Assembly (NCBI GenBank): GCA_030691505.1
Contig: JAUYEG010000122.1
Location: 1-40,478 of the forward strand
DNA length: 40,478 nucleotides
Reading direction: 5' to 3'
Source: Bacillota bacterium
GTDB taxonomy: Bacteria > Bacillota > Sulfobacillia > JAUYEG01
Shown: positions 17,231-24,637 of the stretch, piece after piece
Numbering within the stretch: position 1 is the stretch's first letter
Layout of the letters: every line of letters starts with the position of its first letter
Notes under the pieces: generated by a model
Told to the model about the DNA's origin: nothing
The model's database searches: none
Seen by the model: the letters and a program-made list of their open reading frames with translations, nothing else
Position numbers and translations under genes: made by a program

Positions 17231-17702
17231 GATCGACAACGAGACAGACCTCGAACTGACGCAGGAGCTCGTGGCAAGGCTGGAGCGCGCCGCGGCTGCC
17301 GCGCTCGCCGCCGGTGACGGTCCCGCCGCGGCCGACGCCCAGGTCGACCTGACTCTGGTGGGGGACGACCGCATCCGCGAGCTCAACCGCACCTACCTGG
17401 ATGTGGACGACGTTACGGATGTACTTTCGTTTTCGCTGTACGAAGGCGGCCCGGAAGAGCATATCGTGGGGCAGCCGTTGCCTCTGCTCCTCGGTGACGT
17501 CGTGATCTCGGTGGGCCAGGCCGCCGAGCAGGCCGTCGAGTACGGGCATGATCTTGCGACGGAGATTGCGCTGCTCGTGGTCCACGGTGTGCTCCACTTG
17601 CTCGGGCACGGCGACGAGACGCCCCCCGAGCAGGAGGCCATGCGCCGCATGGAAGCAGAGGCGATGGCCAGTGCCGGCTTTACACCCGGCGGGAACGGAT
17701 AG
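17223..17702 (+). CDS. ybeY: endoribonuclease YbeY, with an altered metal site
   Basis: About 159 residues from GTG 17223, with GGGAAG at 17209-17214; overlaps yqfF by eight bases. GTG 17214 and an ATG at 17160 are also in frame. The family pattern is clear: RIRELNRTYLDVDDVTDVLSF (seen as RELN then TDVLSF near 52-70), LLGDVVIS near 89-96, then H121 and H125 in HGVLHLLG. In the usual HGxLHLxGYDH motif the third zinc-binding histidine is eleven residues after the start of the motif; here that site is D131 and a histidine appears at 129 instead. YbeY acts in 16S rRNA 3' end maturation and ribosome quality control. Whether metal binding is kept is unknown. Confidence 0.92.
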   Translation: MLEIDNETDLELTQELVARLERAAAAALAAGDGPAAADAQVDLTLVGDDRIRELNRTYLDVDDVTDVLSFSLYEGGPEEHIVGQPLPLLLGDVVISVGQAAEQAVEYGHDLATEIALLVVHGVLHLLGHGDETPPEQEAMRRMEAEAMASAGFTPGGNG

Positions 17703-17712
17703 GGGGACGCTT

Positions 17713-18333
17713 TTGGTCAAGAGGCTGCGCAACTACCTGATAACCGGCGCGATCGTGCTCGTGCCCGTTGTTCTGACCTGGTACGTGCTGCTATCGCTTT
17801 TCCGGTTCCTCGACGGACTTACCGCGCAATGGGTGGCGCAGGTGCTGGGCCACGCGATTCCCGGGCTAGGCCTGCTGGTCACAGTGTTCATCGTGCTGAC
17901 GACGGGCATCCTGACGCGCAGTTTCCTCGGCCGGGAACTGATCAACATGGGCCAGTCGATCCTTTCCGGCACGCCGATCGTGCGGGGCGTGTATGTCACG
18001 ATGAAACAGATCGTGGACGCGTTCACGGTCACCGATCAAACGGCGTTTAAGCGCGTGGCGCTGGTCGAATACCCGCGGCGCGAGCTTTGGGCGATCGCGT
18101 TCGTCACCGCCGACGGCCCTCAGGAGGCCTGTGCAATAAGCGGCGAGGAGCTCGTCTCCGTTTTTCTGCCGACGACGCCCAACCCGACCTCGGGCTACCT
18201 GATCATGTTGCCCAAGCGCGACGTCAAGCTGCTCGAGATGTCGGTCGAAGACGGCCTCAAGCTCGTGGTTTCGGGCGGCGTCTTCGCGCCTGTGCCTGGC
18301 GGAGCGCCGCGTGACAACAGAAGGTCCGGCTAG
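17713..18333 (+). CDS. DUF502 family membrane protein
   Basis: 206 residues from TTG 17713, with AGGGGGA at 17701-17707. Two membrane helices (about 8-30 and 52-75) and a soluble C-terminal domain. The motifs GTPIVRGVYVTMKQ and FLPTTPNPTSGYLIMLPK are diagnostic of DUF502. Function is unknown; homologues are anion-transport-unrelated inner-membrane proteins, and plant homologues are reported as endomembrane proteins. It takes the place where many Bacillota carry dgkA between ybeY and cdd. Confidence 0.9.
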   Translation: MVKRLRNYLITGAIVLVPVVLTWYVLLSLFRFLDGLTAQWVAQVLGHAIPGLGLLVTVFIVLTTGILTRSFLGRELINMGQSILSGTPIVRGVYVTMKQIVDAFTVTDQTAFKRVALVEYPRRELWAIAFVTADGPQEACAISGEELVSVFLPTTPNPTSGYLIMLPKRDVKLLEMSVEDGLKLVVSGGVFAPVPGGAPRDNRRSG

Positions 18334-18357
18334 CTGTGGCCAGGAATACCCTCCTTT

Positions 18358-19452
18358 ATGGAGGCGATTTTCCTGTCTGCCCGTGTCCGGCGCCACCCTG
18401 ACCGTCACGTTTTTCTGGTTCTGGTTGTGCTCATGTCCGTCGCGGCGGTCGCCTGCCGGCCCCAGCCGGTCGTGACCCCGGTCGATCCCGAGCCTGAACC
18501 ACCCGTGCCCCCGCCACCTGTGCTCTGCGGGCTGTGCGGTGCCGTCGTGCCGCCGGAGACGGCGCTTTATCGGCGGCCGCTTTTGGTCCTGCTCGACAAC
18601 CATTCGGCGGCCAGGCCGCAGGCTGGGATTCCCGCGGCTTGCCTGGTGTTCGAGACCCTTGCCGAGGGTGGCATTACCCGCCTCGCGCCGGTCTTCGCCC
18701 ACGCGGCGCCGGAGCGCATCGGTCCGGTGCGAAGCGCGCGGCCGTACTTTCTGGACCTGGCGCTCGGGCTCGATGCGTTTATCGCGCACGCCGGCCAGAG
18801 CCCGGAGGCTGCCGCGGACATCGAGAACCTCAAGGTTGCGAGCCTAAACGCGTTCGGTTTCGACGACCACTACTGGCGTGAATCCGCCCGCAAGGCTCCG
18901 CACAACCTGTACACAAGCGACGAGCGGCTGCGCGCCGCGGCCGTCAAGGCCCGGCTGACGCTTACGCGCGATGCCGCCGCGGTCCGCTGGCCCGTTGACG
19001 TAGGCGCGGCGCCGGCGGCAGAGCTTCCGGCGGCCCCGGGATTGCGTGTCGTGTGGCCTTTCAGCAGCACGGGGCACGTAACCGTCTTCCGCTGGCGTGC
19101 GGCTGCGGAGGGCGAGGAATACGGACGCTACGAGCGCAGCGTCAACGATAAGCCGCACCTTGACGAGGAGTCCGGCGAGATCCTGGGCGGGCGCAACGTC
19201 GCGGTGCTTTTCGCCAAGATGTGGCGGATCGCGGGTGACCCCGAGGGCAGGCTCGATGCGAATTTCACCGGAGCGGGAAGGGCGATCGTGGCGAGCGACG
19301 GCCGGCTGATTGAGGCCAAATGGCGCAAGAGCACGCGAGCATCAGCCCTTGAGCTGGTTGATCAGAACGGCGAAAGGCTCGAGCTGCCGCCCGGACAGAC
19401 GTGGATCCTGATTGTGCCCGAGCAGACGGTGGTGGAGGTGCTGGCACCCTGA
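18358..19452 (+). CDS. DUF3048 (YerB-like) lipoprotein
   Basis: 364 residues. A signal peptide with lipobox-like AAVAC puts the lipidated cysteine at residue 33. A Pro-rich spacer and a CGLC pair follow, then the DUF3048 core: LLVLLDNHSAARPQAG, VFETLAEGGITR, IGPVRSARPYF, and a C-terminal domain with WRKSTRASALEL. YerB-like proteins are cell-surface lipoproteins of unknown function. ATG 18358 is 24 bases after the DUF502 gene. An in-frame start further into the hydrophobic stretch is possible. Confidence 0.88.
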   Translation: MEAIFLSARVRRHPDRHVFLVLVVLMSVAAVACRPQPVVTPVDPEPEPPVPPPPVLCGLCGAVVPPETALYRRPLLVLLDNHSAARPQAGIPAACLVFETLAEGGITRLAPVFAHAAPERIGPVRSARPYFLDLALGLDAFIAHAGQSPEAAADIENLKVASLNAFGFDDHYWRESARKAPHNLYTSDERLRAAAVKARLTLTRDAAAVRWPVDVGAAPAAELPAAPGLRVVWPFSSTGHVTVFRWRAAAEGEEYGRYERSVNDKPHLDEESGEILGGRNVAVLFAKMWRIAGDPEGRLDANFTGAGRAIVASDGRLIEAKWRKSTRASALELVDQNGERLELPPGQTWILIVPEQTVVEVLAP

Positions 19453-19859
19453 GCACAGGCGAGTGCCCCGGGCTGGTCCGGGCCGCGGCCGAGGCGCGCA
19501 GGCTGGCGTACTGCCCCTATAGCGAGTTTGCGGTCGGGGCGGCGCTGCTGACCACCGGTGGGCGGGTTTACTGCGGCTGCAATATCGAGAACGCCTCCTA
19601 CTCTGTTACCGTCTGCGCCGAGCGCGTGGCCCTGTTTGCCGCCGTCAGCGCCGGCGAGCGTGACCTGGAGGCCATGGCCGTCGTGGCGGACGGGGCGGGT
19701 GCGCCGCGCCCGTGCGGTCCATGCCTGCAGGCCCTGGCCGAGTTTGCCCCGCGCCTCCGGCTGTATTTGGCCACGGCCGATGGCGCCGTCACAGAGGAAA
19801 AGACGTTGGACGAGCTGTTGCCGCAGCCCTTTGGCCTGCGGAGCGGGGCTGCGCGATGA
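19449..19859 (+). CDS. cdd: cytidine deaminase
   Basis: Homotetrameric-type cytidine deaminase, which turns cytidine and deoxycytidine into uridine and deoxyuridine in pyrimidine salvage. The zinc site is C-A-E in VCAERVALF plus PCGPC; the N-terminal YCPYSEFAVGAAL is the family signature. Length from CTG 19449 is 136 residues, normal for the family. That CTG has GGAGGTG (19434-19440) eight bases upstream and overlaps the stop of the lipoprotein gene (CTGA). The alternative GTG 19401 gives 152 residues but lies inside the previous gene without a site. Its stop overlaps era (ATGA). Confidence 0.93.
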   Translation: MSTGECPGLVRAAAEARRLAYCPYSEFAVGAALLTTGGRVYCGCNIENASYSVTVCAERVALFAAVSAGERDLEAMAVVADGAGAPRPCGPCLQALAEFAPRLRLYLATADGAVTEEKTLDELLPQPFGLRSGAAR

Positions 19860-20809
19860 CCAATACCGGCGGGCCGGGGCACCCGGACGGGCGGGCGGCG
19901 GAGCAGGGTGAGCCGCCGGAGCGCCCGCAGTTCCGCAGCGGCTTTGGCGCTCTGATCGGCCGGCCCAATGTGGGCAAGTCGACGATCCTCAACCGGATGG
20001 TGGGACGGAAGATTGCCATCACGGCGGACAAGCCCCAGACGACCCGCAACCGTATCCTCGGCGTCGTCGCCGGCTCGGGCTATCAATTGGTGCTGATCGA
20101 CACCCCGGGTATCCACAAGCCGCACCACATGCTGGGCGAACACATGGTGCGGACCGCCCGGGCGGCCATGGAAGAAGTCGAGGCCGTCCTGATGGTCGTC
20201 GAAGCCAACGAGCCGCCCGGCCCGGGCGACCGTTACGTTGCCAACTACGTCCGCGAGGCCAGGACGCCCGCCTTTTGTGTGCTCAATAAGATCGACCTGG
20301 TCGGCCCGGCGGAGCGTGAGCCGGCTATACGTAGCTATGCCGGGCTTGCCGGCTTCGCGGCGGTCTATCCGGTCTCCGCGCTCACCGGTGAAGGGATGGA
20401 CGAGCTGCTGCGGGCGGTGCTCGACGTGCTGCCGCCCGGGCCTGAGTACTTCCCCGAGGGCGTCACGACCGACCAGCCGGAGCAGTTCATAGTCGGCGAA
20501 GTCGTGCGCGAGAAGATCATCGGCCTGACCGAGGAGGAAATCCCGCACTCGGTCGCCGTCGAGGTTCAGGAAATGACGCCCCGCCCCAACGGCACGATCT
20601 ACGTCCGGTGCCTGATCTACGTCGAGCGCCGCAGCCAGCGCGGGATCATCATCGGGGCGGGGGGAGCGATGCTGCGGCAGGTCGGCACGGCAGCCCGCAA
20701 AGAGTTGGAATCCCTGCTTGGCAGCAGCATCTACCTCGACCTGTGGGTTAAGGTCAACGCTGATTGGCGAAACCGCGACCGGGCGCTGCGCGAGCTAGGA
20801 TATCGCTGA
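19856..20809 (+). CDS. era: ribosome-assembly GTPase Era
   Basis: 317 residues from ATG 19856, coupled to cdd by ATGA. About 25 extra Gly/Pro/Glu-rich residues precede the G domain. G1 is GRPNVGKST, G2 TTRN, G3 DTPG, G4 NKID. The C-terminal KH domain carries GIIIGAGGAMLRQVG. Era binds the 3' end of 16S rRNA during 30S maturation, in line with YbeY and PhoH upstream. The mgtE promoter's -35 region overlaps the stop. Confidence 0.97.
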   Translation: MTNTGGPGHPDGRAAEQGEPPERPQFRSGFGALIGRPNVGKSTILNRMVGRKIAITADKPQTTRNRILGVVAGSGYQLVLIDTPGIHKPHHMLGEHMVRTARAAMEEVEAVLMVVEANEPPGPGDRYVANYVREARTPAFCVLNKIDLVGPAEREPAIRSYAGLAGFAAVYPVSALTGEGMDELLRAVLDVLPPGPEYFPEGVTTDQPEQFIVGEVVREKIIGLTEEEIPHSVAVEVQEMTPRPNGTIYVRCLIYVERRSQRGIIIGAGGAMLRQVGTAARKELESLLGSSIYLDLWVKVNADWRNRDRALRELGYR

Positions 20810-20834
20810 CCGCCCAGCCCACAGGTGGTATAAT
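20806..20834 (+). promoter_or_regulatory. sigma-A promoter of the mgtE leader
   Basis: CTGACC at 20806-20811 and a perfect TATAAT at 20829-20834 with a 17-base spacer. Transcription would begin near 20841, giving a leader of about 288 bases before mgtE. Confidence 0.7.
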
Positions 20835-20840
20835 TCATCC

Positions 20841-21128
20841 GTTAGAGCAACATTCCAGGCGATTCATACGTAAGATGCGTGTGGCGCAGGACAGTCCCAA
20901 TCAGGCATCCAGCCTGCTCTAAGCCCGCACCGGGATCATGCTCGGGAGGTGAGGCGCACGTGGAACCCCATAGTAGCGACGTCCCCTTAGGTCGCTTGGG
21001 CACTTCAGGCCCAAGCCAGGAAATCGGAGCACAACTACATAGGCGGGGTTCCTGTGCCATGACCTCACGCGGATTGCGCTGAGCCGGCGCACGGGACCTT
21101 CGCCGTCAAGCAAGGGGGGGCGAGGTCC
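20841..21128 (+). ncRNA. structured leader RNA of mgtE, riboswitch-like, class not recognised
   Basis: The leader has two domains. Domain 1 is closed by TTAGAGCA 20842-20849 and TGCTCTAA 20915-20922. Domain 2 is a nested stem: 20949-20954/21063-21068 (6 bp), 20956-20959/21054-21057 (4), 20962-20969/21045-21052 (8), 20973-20976/21035-21038 (4), enclosing hairpins 20977-20980/20991-20994 and 20995-21001/21009-21015 and a purine-rich joint 21016-21034. A third hairpin, 21094-21104/21119-21128 (10 bp, one bulge), pairs the mgtE ribosome binding site. GACCTC (21061-21066) could also pair with GAGGTC (21122-21127), which offers a switch. Mg2+-sensing M-box RNAs often precede mgtE; I see the shared GGTGAGGC but not the rest of that motif. 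A 40-codon frame (20960-21082) is inside. Confidence 0.6.
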
Positions 21129-22496
21129 ATGGATCGCGATATCCTCAAGCTGGTCTCGGAGATCAAAGAACTCCTGGGGCCGGATAAAACCCACCAACTG
21201 CGCACCTATCTGGCCAGGCTGCACCCTTCCGACCTCGCCGAGGTCGTCGAGGAATTCGAGCCCGACATCGGCGCGCGCCTCCTGGCACTCATTGACGAGG
21301 AAAACGCCGCCGACGTCCTTGACGAGATGGACCTTGAGTCCCAGCGCGATGTTATCGCCTCGCTGAGCACGCCGCAGATCGCCGGCATCCTCGAGGAAAT
21401 GCCGGACGACGATCTGGCGGACCTGTTCGGCGACCTCAGCAGGGAAGAGGCCCAGCGCCTGCTCGGCCTGATGGACCGCGAGGACGCCCACGATGTGCGG
21501 CAACTGCTGCGCTACCCCGAGGACACCGCGGGCGGGCGCATGACGGCCGATTTCGTCTGGGTGAGCGAGAACTCCACCGCCGCCCAGGCCATCGACCGGA
21601 TCCGCCGCTTGGCTCCCGAGGCCGAGACGATCAACTATATCTATGTGTTGGACGGCGGGCGCAGGCTCAAAGGCGTGCTGAGCCTGCGCGAAATCATCGT
21701 GGCCAATCCCGACAGCCCCGTCAGGTCGTTTATGGAGCGGGATGTCGTGACCGTCAACGTGACCGACGACCAGGAAGAGGTCGCTCGCACGGCCATGCAC
21801 TACGACCTCCTAGCCGTGCCGGTTGTGGACGCGGAGGGCCGGATGCTCGGCATTTCGACCATTGACGACCTCGTCGACGTCCTCGACGAGGAGGCGACCG
21901 AGGACCTGCACGGAGTGCTGGGCGGGGGCCACGGCCCCGGGGTCCAGCCCGGCGTGGCCGCCGGGGCCTGGGCACGGGTCCGTCTGCGGCTTCCCTGGCT
22001 CGTGATCCTCATGTTTGGCGATTTCCTCGCCGCCAACGTCATTCGGGGGTTCGCGCACGTGCTGGAGGCGATCGTTGCGCTCGCGTTTTTCATCCCCGTG
22101 CTGATGGACATGGGCGGCAACGTGGGCACGCAGTCGCTCGCGATGACCGTGCGCGGGCTGGCCACGGGCGAGATCGAGCACTCCGACCTGCCGAGGATCC
22201 TCTGGCGTGAGACCAAGATCGGGGTAATGCTCGGGCTCTTTTGCGGGCTGCTGATCGCGGGCGTGGCCACACTGTGGCAGGGAAACCCGACGCTGGGCCT
22301 GGTCATCGGGATCTCTATGGTCGCCACGATGACGATCGCGGCGGTGCTGGGGACGATGGTGCCGATAGTCTTCGACCGCATGGGCGTCGACTCAGCCGTC
22401 GCGTCGAGCCCGTTTATCACCTCCGCCGTTGATGTCTCCGGGCTGCTGATCTACTTTGCCACGGCGCGGTGGCTGCTCTCCGCGCTGAAGACCTAG
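21129..22496 (+). CDS. mgtE: magnesium transporter MgtE
   Basis: 455 residues, normal length. Order: N-terminal superhelical MgtE domain (about 20-130), paired CBS domains (about 135-260) and five membrane helices (about 285-450) with GGNVGTQSLA, the ion-pore signature. A dimeric Mg2+ channel closed by Mg2+ binding in the cytosolic domains. ATG 21129 follows GGGGGGGCGAGG, which is locked in a leader hairpin, so translation is probably regulated. Inserted between era and recO with its own promoter. Confidence 0.97.
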   Translation: MDRDILKLVSEIKELLGPDKTHQLRTYLARLHPSDLAEVVEEFEPDIGARLLALIDEENAADVLDEMDLESQRDVIASLSTPQIAGILEEMPDDDLADLFGDLSREEAQRLLGLMDREDAHDVRQLLRYPEDTAGGRMTADFVWVSENSTAAQAIDRIRRLAPEAETINYIYVLDGGRRLKGVLSLREIIVANPDSPVRSFMERDVVTVNVTDDQEEVARTAMHYDLLAVPVVDAEGRMLGISTIDDLVDVLDEEATEDLHGVLGGGHGPGVQPGVAAGAWARVRLRLPWLVILMFGDFLAANVIRGFAHVLEAIVALAFFIPVLMDMGGNVGTQSLAMTVRGLATGEIEHSDLPRILWRETKIGVMLGLFCGLLIAGVATLWQGNPTLGLVIGISMVATMTIAAVLGTMVPIVFDRMGVDSAVASSPFITSAVDVSGLLIYFATARWLLSALKT

Positions 22497-22554
22497 GACG
22501 CACGGCGCGCGGCCGGCGGCAGGGGCGGGCAAGAGAAAGAAAGGGGAAACCCGG

Positions 22555-23382
22555 GTGGCGGCATACACGACCGAGGCCCTGATTCTCCGGGCCAGGGACT
22601 TCGGCGAGGCCGACCGGCTGCTGACGCTGTACACCCTCGCCGAGGGCAAGGTGTCGGCCAAAGTGCGCGGGGCGCGCAAGCCCAAAAGCCGGCTCTCCGG
22701 TGCGACGCTGCCGCTGACGCAAGCCGAGGTGATGCTCTGGCGCGGCCGTTCGAGCATCGAGACGCTGACCCAGGCGGTTTCCAAAGAGGGGTTTGGCCCA
22801 CTCCGTGAGGATCTTTGGCGCCTGGCTCAGGGTAACCTCGTCGCCGAGCTGGTCGACCTGACCACCGAGGAACGCGTGCCGTCGCCCGAAACCTACGTCG
22901 CGCTGCTGCAGACGATGACACTGGTAGCCTACGGGGAGGCGCCGGAGGTCGCCGCCTACTCGTTTGGCCTGCGCCTGCTGCGTGACGCCGGTTTGCTGTC
23001 CCAGCTCGGCCGCTGCGCATCCTGCGGCCGGGAGCTTCCGGAAGAGCGGGCGACGGAGGGGGAAGCCGCTGTCTGGCCAAGAGCCGCCGAGGGGCCCCTC
23101 TGCAGGGCGTGCGCCGCCGCTGCCGGCGTCGCCGGGCTGAGTCTCGGGCCCGATGTGCTGCGCGTGCTGTCCCGGCTGCTTGACGCCGGCCCGCGGGCGC
23201 TGGCCGCGCTGCGGCTCAGCGCGCAGCTCGAAGCGCAGATTCGGGCCGTGCTGTGGGATGCCCTGACCGGCCACCTCGAGCGGCGGCCGCGGAGCTTGGA
23301 GTTTGTGGACATCGTGGCGGCTACCCGCGCCGCGCGCGCCGTCGGCGGCGGCGGCCAGGACGGGACGGTCCGCGCGCCTTGA
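22555..23382 (+). CDS. recO: DNA repair protein RecO
   Basis: 275 residues from GTG 22555 (AAAGGGGAAA upstream). N-terminal OB fold (TTEALILRARDFGEADRL, VRGARKPKS), a helical middle, and a four-cysteine zinc site in the C-terminal part (CASC and CRAC). RecO loads RecA onto SSB-coated single-stranded DNA in the RecFOR pathway and anneals strands. Usually follows era in Bacillota; here mgtE comes between. The tail is Gly/Arg-rich. Confidence 0.95.
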   Translation: MAAYTTEALILRARDFGEADRLLTLYTLAEGKVSAKVRGARKPKSRLSGATLPLTQAEVMLWRGRSSIETLTQAVSKEGFGPLREDLWRLAQGNLVAELVDLTTEERVPSPETYVALLQTMTLVAYGEAPEVAAYSFGLRLLRDAGLLSQLGRCASCGRELPEERATEGEAAVWPRAAEGPLCRACAAAAGVAGLSLGPDVLRVLSRLLDAGPRALAALRLSAQLEAQIRAVLWDALTGHLERRPRSLEFVDIVAATRAARAVGGGGQDGTVRAP

Positions 23383-23466
23383 CACGGGAGGCCCTGGTTG
23401 GTAGATTTGGCCTAGCCGGAAGGCTCCCTAGCCACATGAGGTTAAACATCAAAATCGCATAGCGCT

Positions 23467-23667
23467 CCGCTGACGGAGAGTAGTAACCCTCAGGCGCGTG
23501 ACCAGAGAGACGGCGGCAGGTGCGAGCCGGACTCGCGCGAGGGCCAAGGCGCTCCCGAGGAGCAGCAATGAAGCGGGCCTGCCGCCTGAAGCGTTGGCGA
23601 CGGGCCAAGCAGGGTGGAACCGCGGGTGAGACCCGTCCCTGCCCAGTCGGGCGGCGACGGGTTTTTC
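23467..23667 (+). promoter_or_regulatory. glycine T-box leader of glyQS
   Basis: Classic T-box order: stem I with GGAGAGTAGTAA (23475 on), the AGAGAG bulge near 23504-23509, the AGGTGCGAGCC distal motif near 23518-23527, and a GGC specifier at 23548-23550 followed by GCTCCCGAG. The T-box AGGGTGGAACCGCGGG is at 23611-23626; its TGGA bulge fits a tRNA ending UCCA, as tRNA-Gly. The terminator follows: ACCCGTC 23631-23637 with GACGGGT 23656-23662 and a T-run to 23666. Uncharged tRNA-Gly should favour the antiterminator and glyQS expression. No clear promoter is visible just upstream (23383-23466). Confidence 0.93.
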
Positions 23668-23737
23668 GTTTCTCTTTTCGCCGGGCGAGGTGGTCCGGCG
23701 GGTCATTCTAGCAGCAGCGGGGCAGGAGGCGGCGGAC

Positions 23738-24637
23738 GTGTACCTACAAGATCTGCTGATGAAGCTGGAGCGCTTCTGGGCGGCGCGGGGATGTCTGATC
23801 TGGTTTCCCTATGATTTAGAGAAAGGCGCGGGAACGATGAACCCGGCCACCTTCTTCCGGGCGATCGGGCCCGAGCCGTGGCGGGCGGCCTACATCGAGC
23901 CTTCGCGCCGTCCGGCCGACGGGCGCTACGGCGAGAACCCCAATCGCCTGTACCAGCACCTTCAGTACCAGGTGGTGTTGAAACCGTCGCCGGCCGACGT
24001 GCAGGACATCTACCTGGCCAGCCTGGTTGAGCTCGGGATCGACCCGCTCGCCCACGATATCCGCTTTGTCGAGGACAACTGGGAAACCCCGGTCCTGGGC
24101 GCGTGGGGCACGGGCTGGGAGGTCTGGCTCGACGGGCAGGAGATCACCCAGTTCACGTACTTCCAGCAGATCGGGGGCATGGACGTGCGGCCGGTCGCGG
24201 CGGAAATCACCTACGGGCTCGAACGGCTTGCCGCGTATGTGCAGGGGTGCGACACAGTCTACGAGATCGAGTGGGCGCCGGGGGTAACGTACGGCGAGCT
24301 GTTTCATCGCGCGGAGTACGAGCACTCCGCGTACGGCTTCGACCTCGCCGACACGGAGATGCTGGCGAGGGTGTTTGACCTGAACGAGGCCGAGGCCCGC
24401 CGCGCGCTCGAGGCCGGCCTGTTGCGCCCGGCGTACGACTGCCTGCTGAAATGCTCGCACGCCTTTAACCTGCTCGACGCCAGGGGTACTGTCAGTGTGG
24501 CCCAGCGCACGGCCCTTCTGGGGCGCTGCCGGGTCATGTCGCGGGCGTGTGCGCGCGCGTATCTGGCCCAGCGCGAGGCGCTGGGGTTCCCCCTGCTGGG
24601 GGCCAGTCAGGGCAGGGAGGGGGGTGACTGCCGGTGA
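23738..24637 (+). CDS. glyQ: glycyl-tRNA synthetase alpha subunit
   Basis: 299 residues from GTG 23738, with AGGAGG at 23724-23729. The catalytic subunit of the alpha2beta2 enzyme: class II motifs in [26 protein letters not shown] and YFQQIGGMD. The more upstream open frame at 23690 starts within the leader. Its stop overlaps the glyS start (GTGA, 24634-24637), so the subunits are translationally coupled. Controlled by the T-box leader. Confidence 0.97.
   Translation: MYLQDLLMKLERFWAARGCLIWFPYDLEKGAGTMNPATFFRAIGPEPWRAAYIEPSRRPADGRYGENPNRLYQHLQYQVVLKPSPADVQDIYLASLVELGIDPLAHDIRFVEDNWETPVLGAWGTGWEVWLDGQEITQFTYFQQIGGMDVRPVAAEITYGLERLAAYVQGCDTVYEIEWAPGVTYGELFHRAEYEHSAYGFDLADTEMLARVFDLNEAEARRALEAGLLRPAYDCLLKCSHAFNLLDARGTVSVAQRTALLGRCRVMSRACARAYLAQREALGFPLLGASQGREGGDCR

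Noticed and set aside
20841-21128. Calling the mgtE leader an M-box riboswitch outright.
   Set aside because: Only one short conserved block matches what I remember of the consensus; position alone is not enough, so it is listed as an unclassified structured leader.
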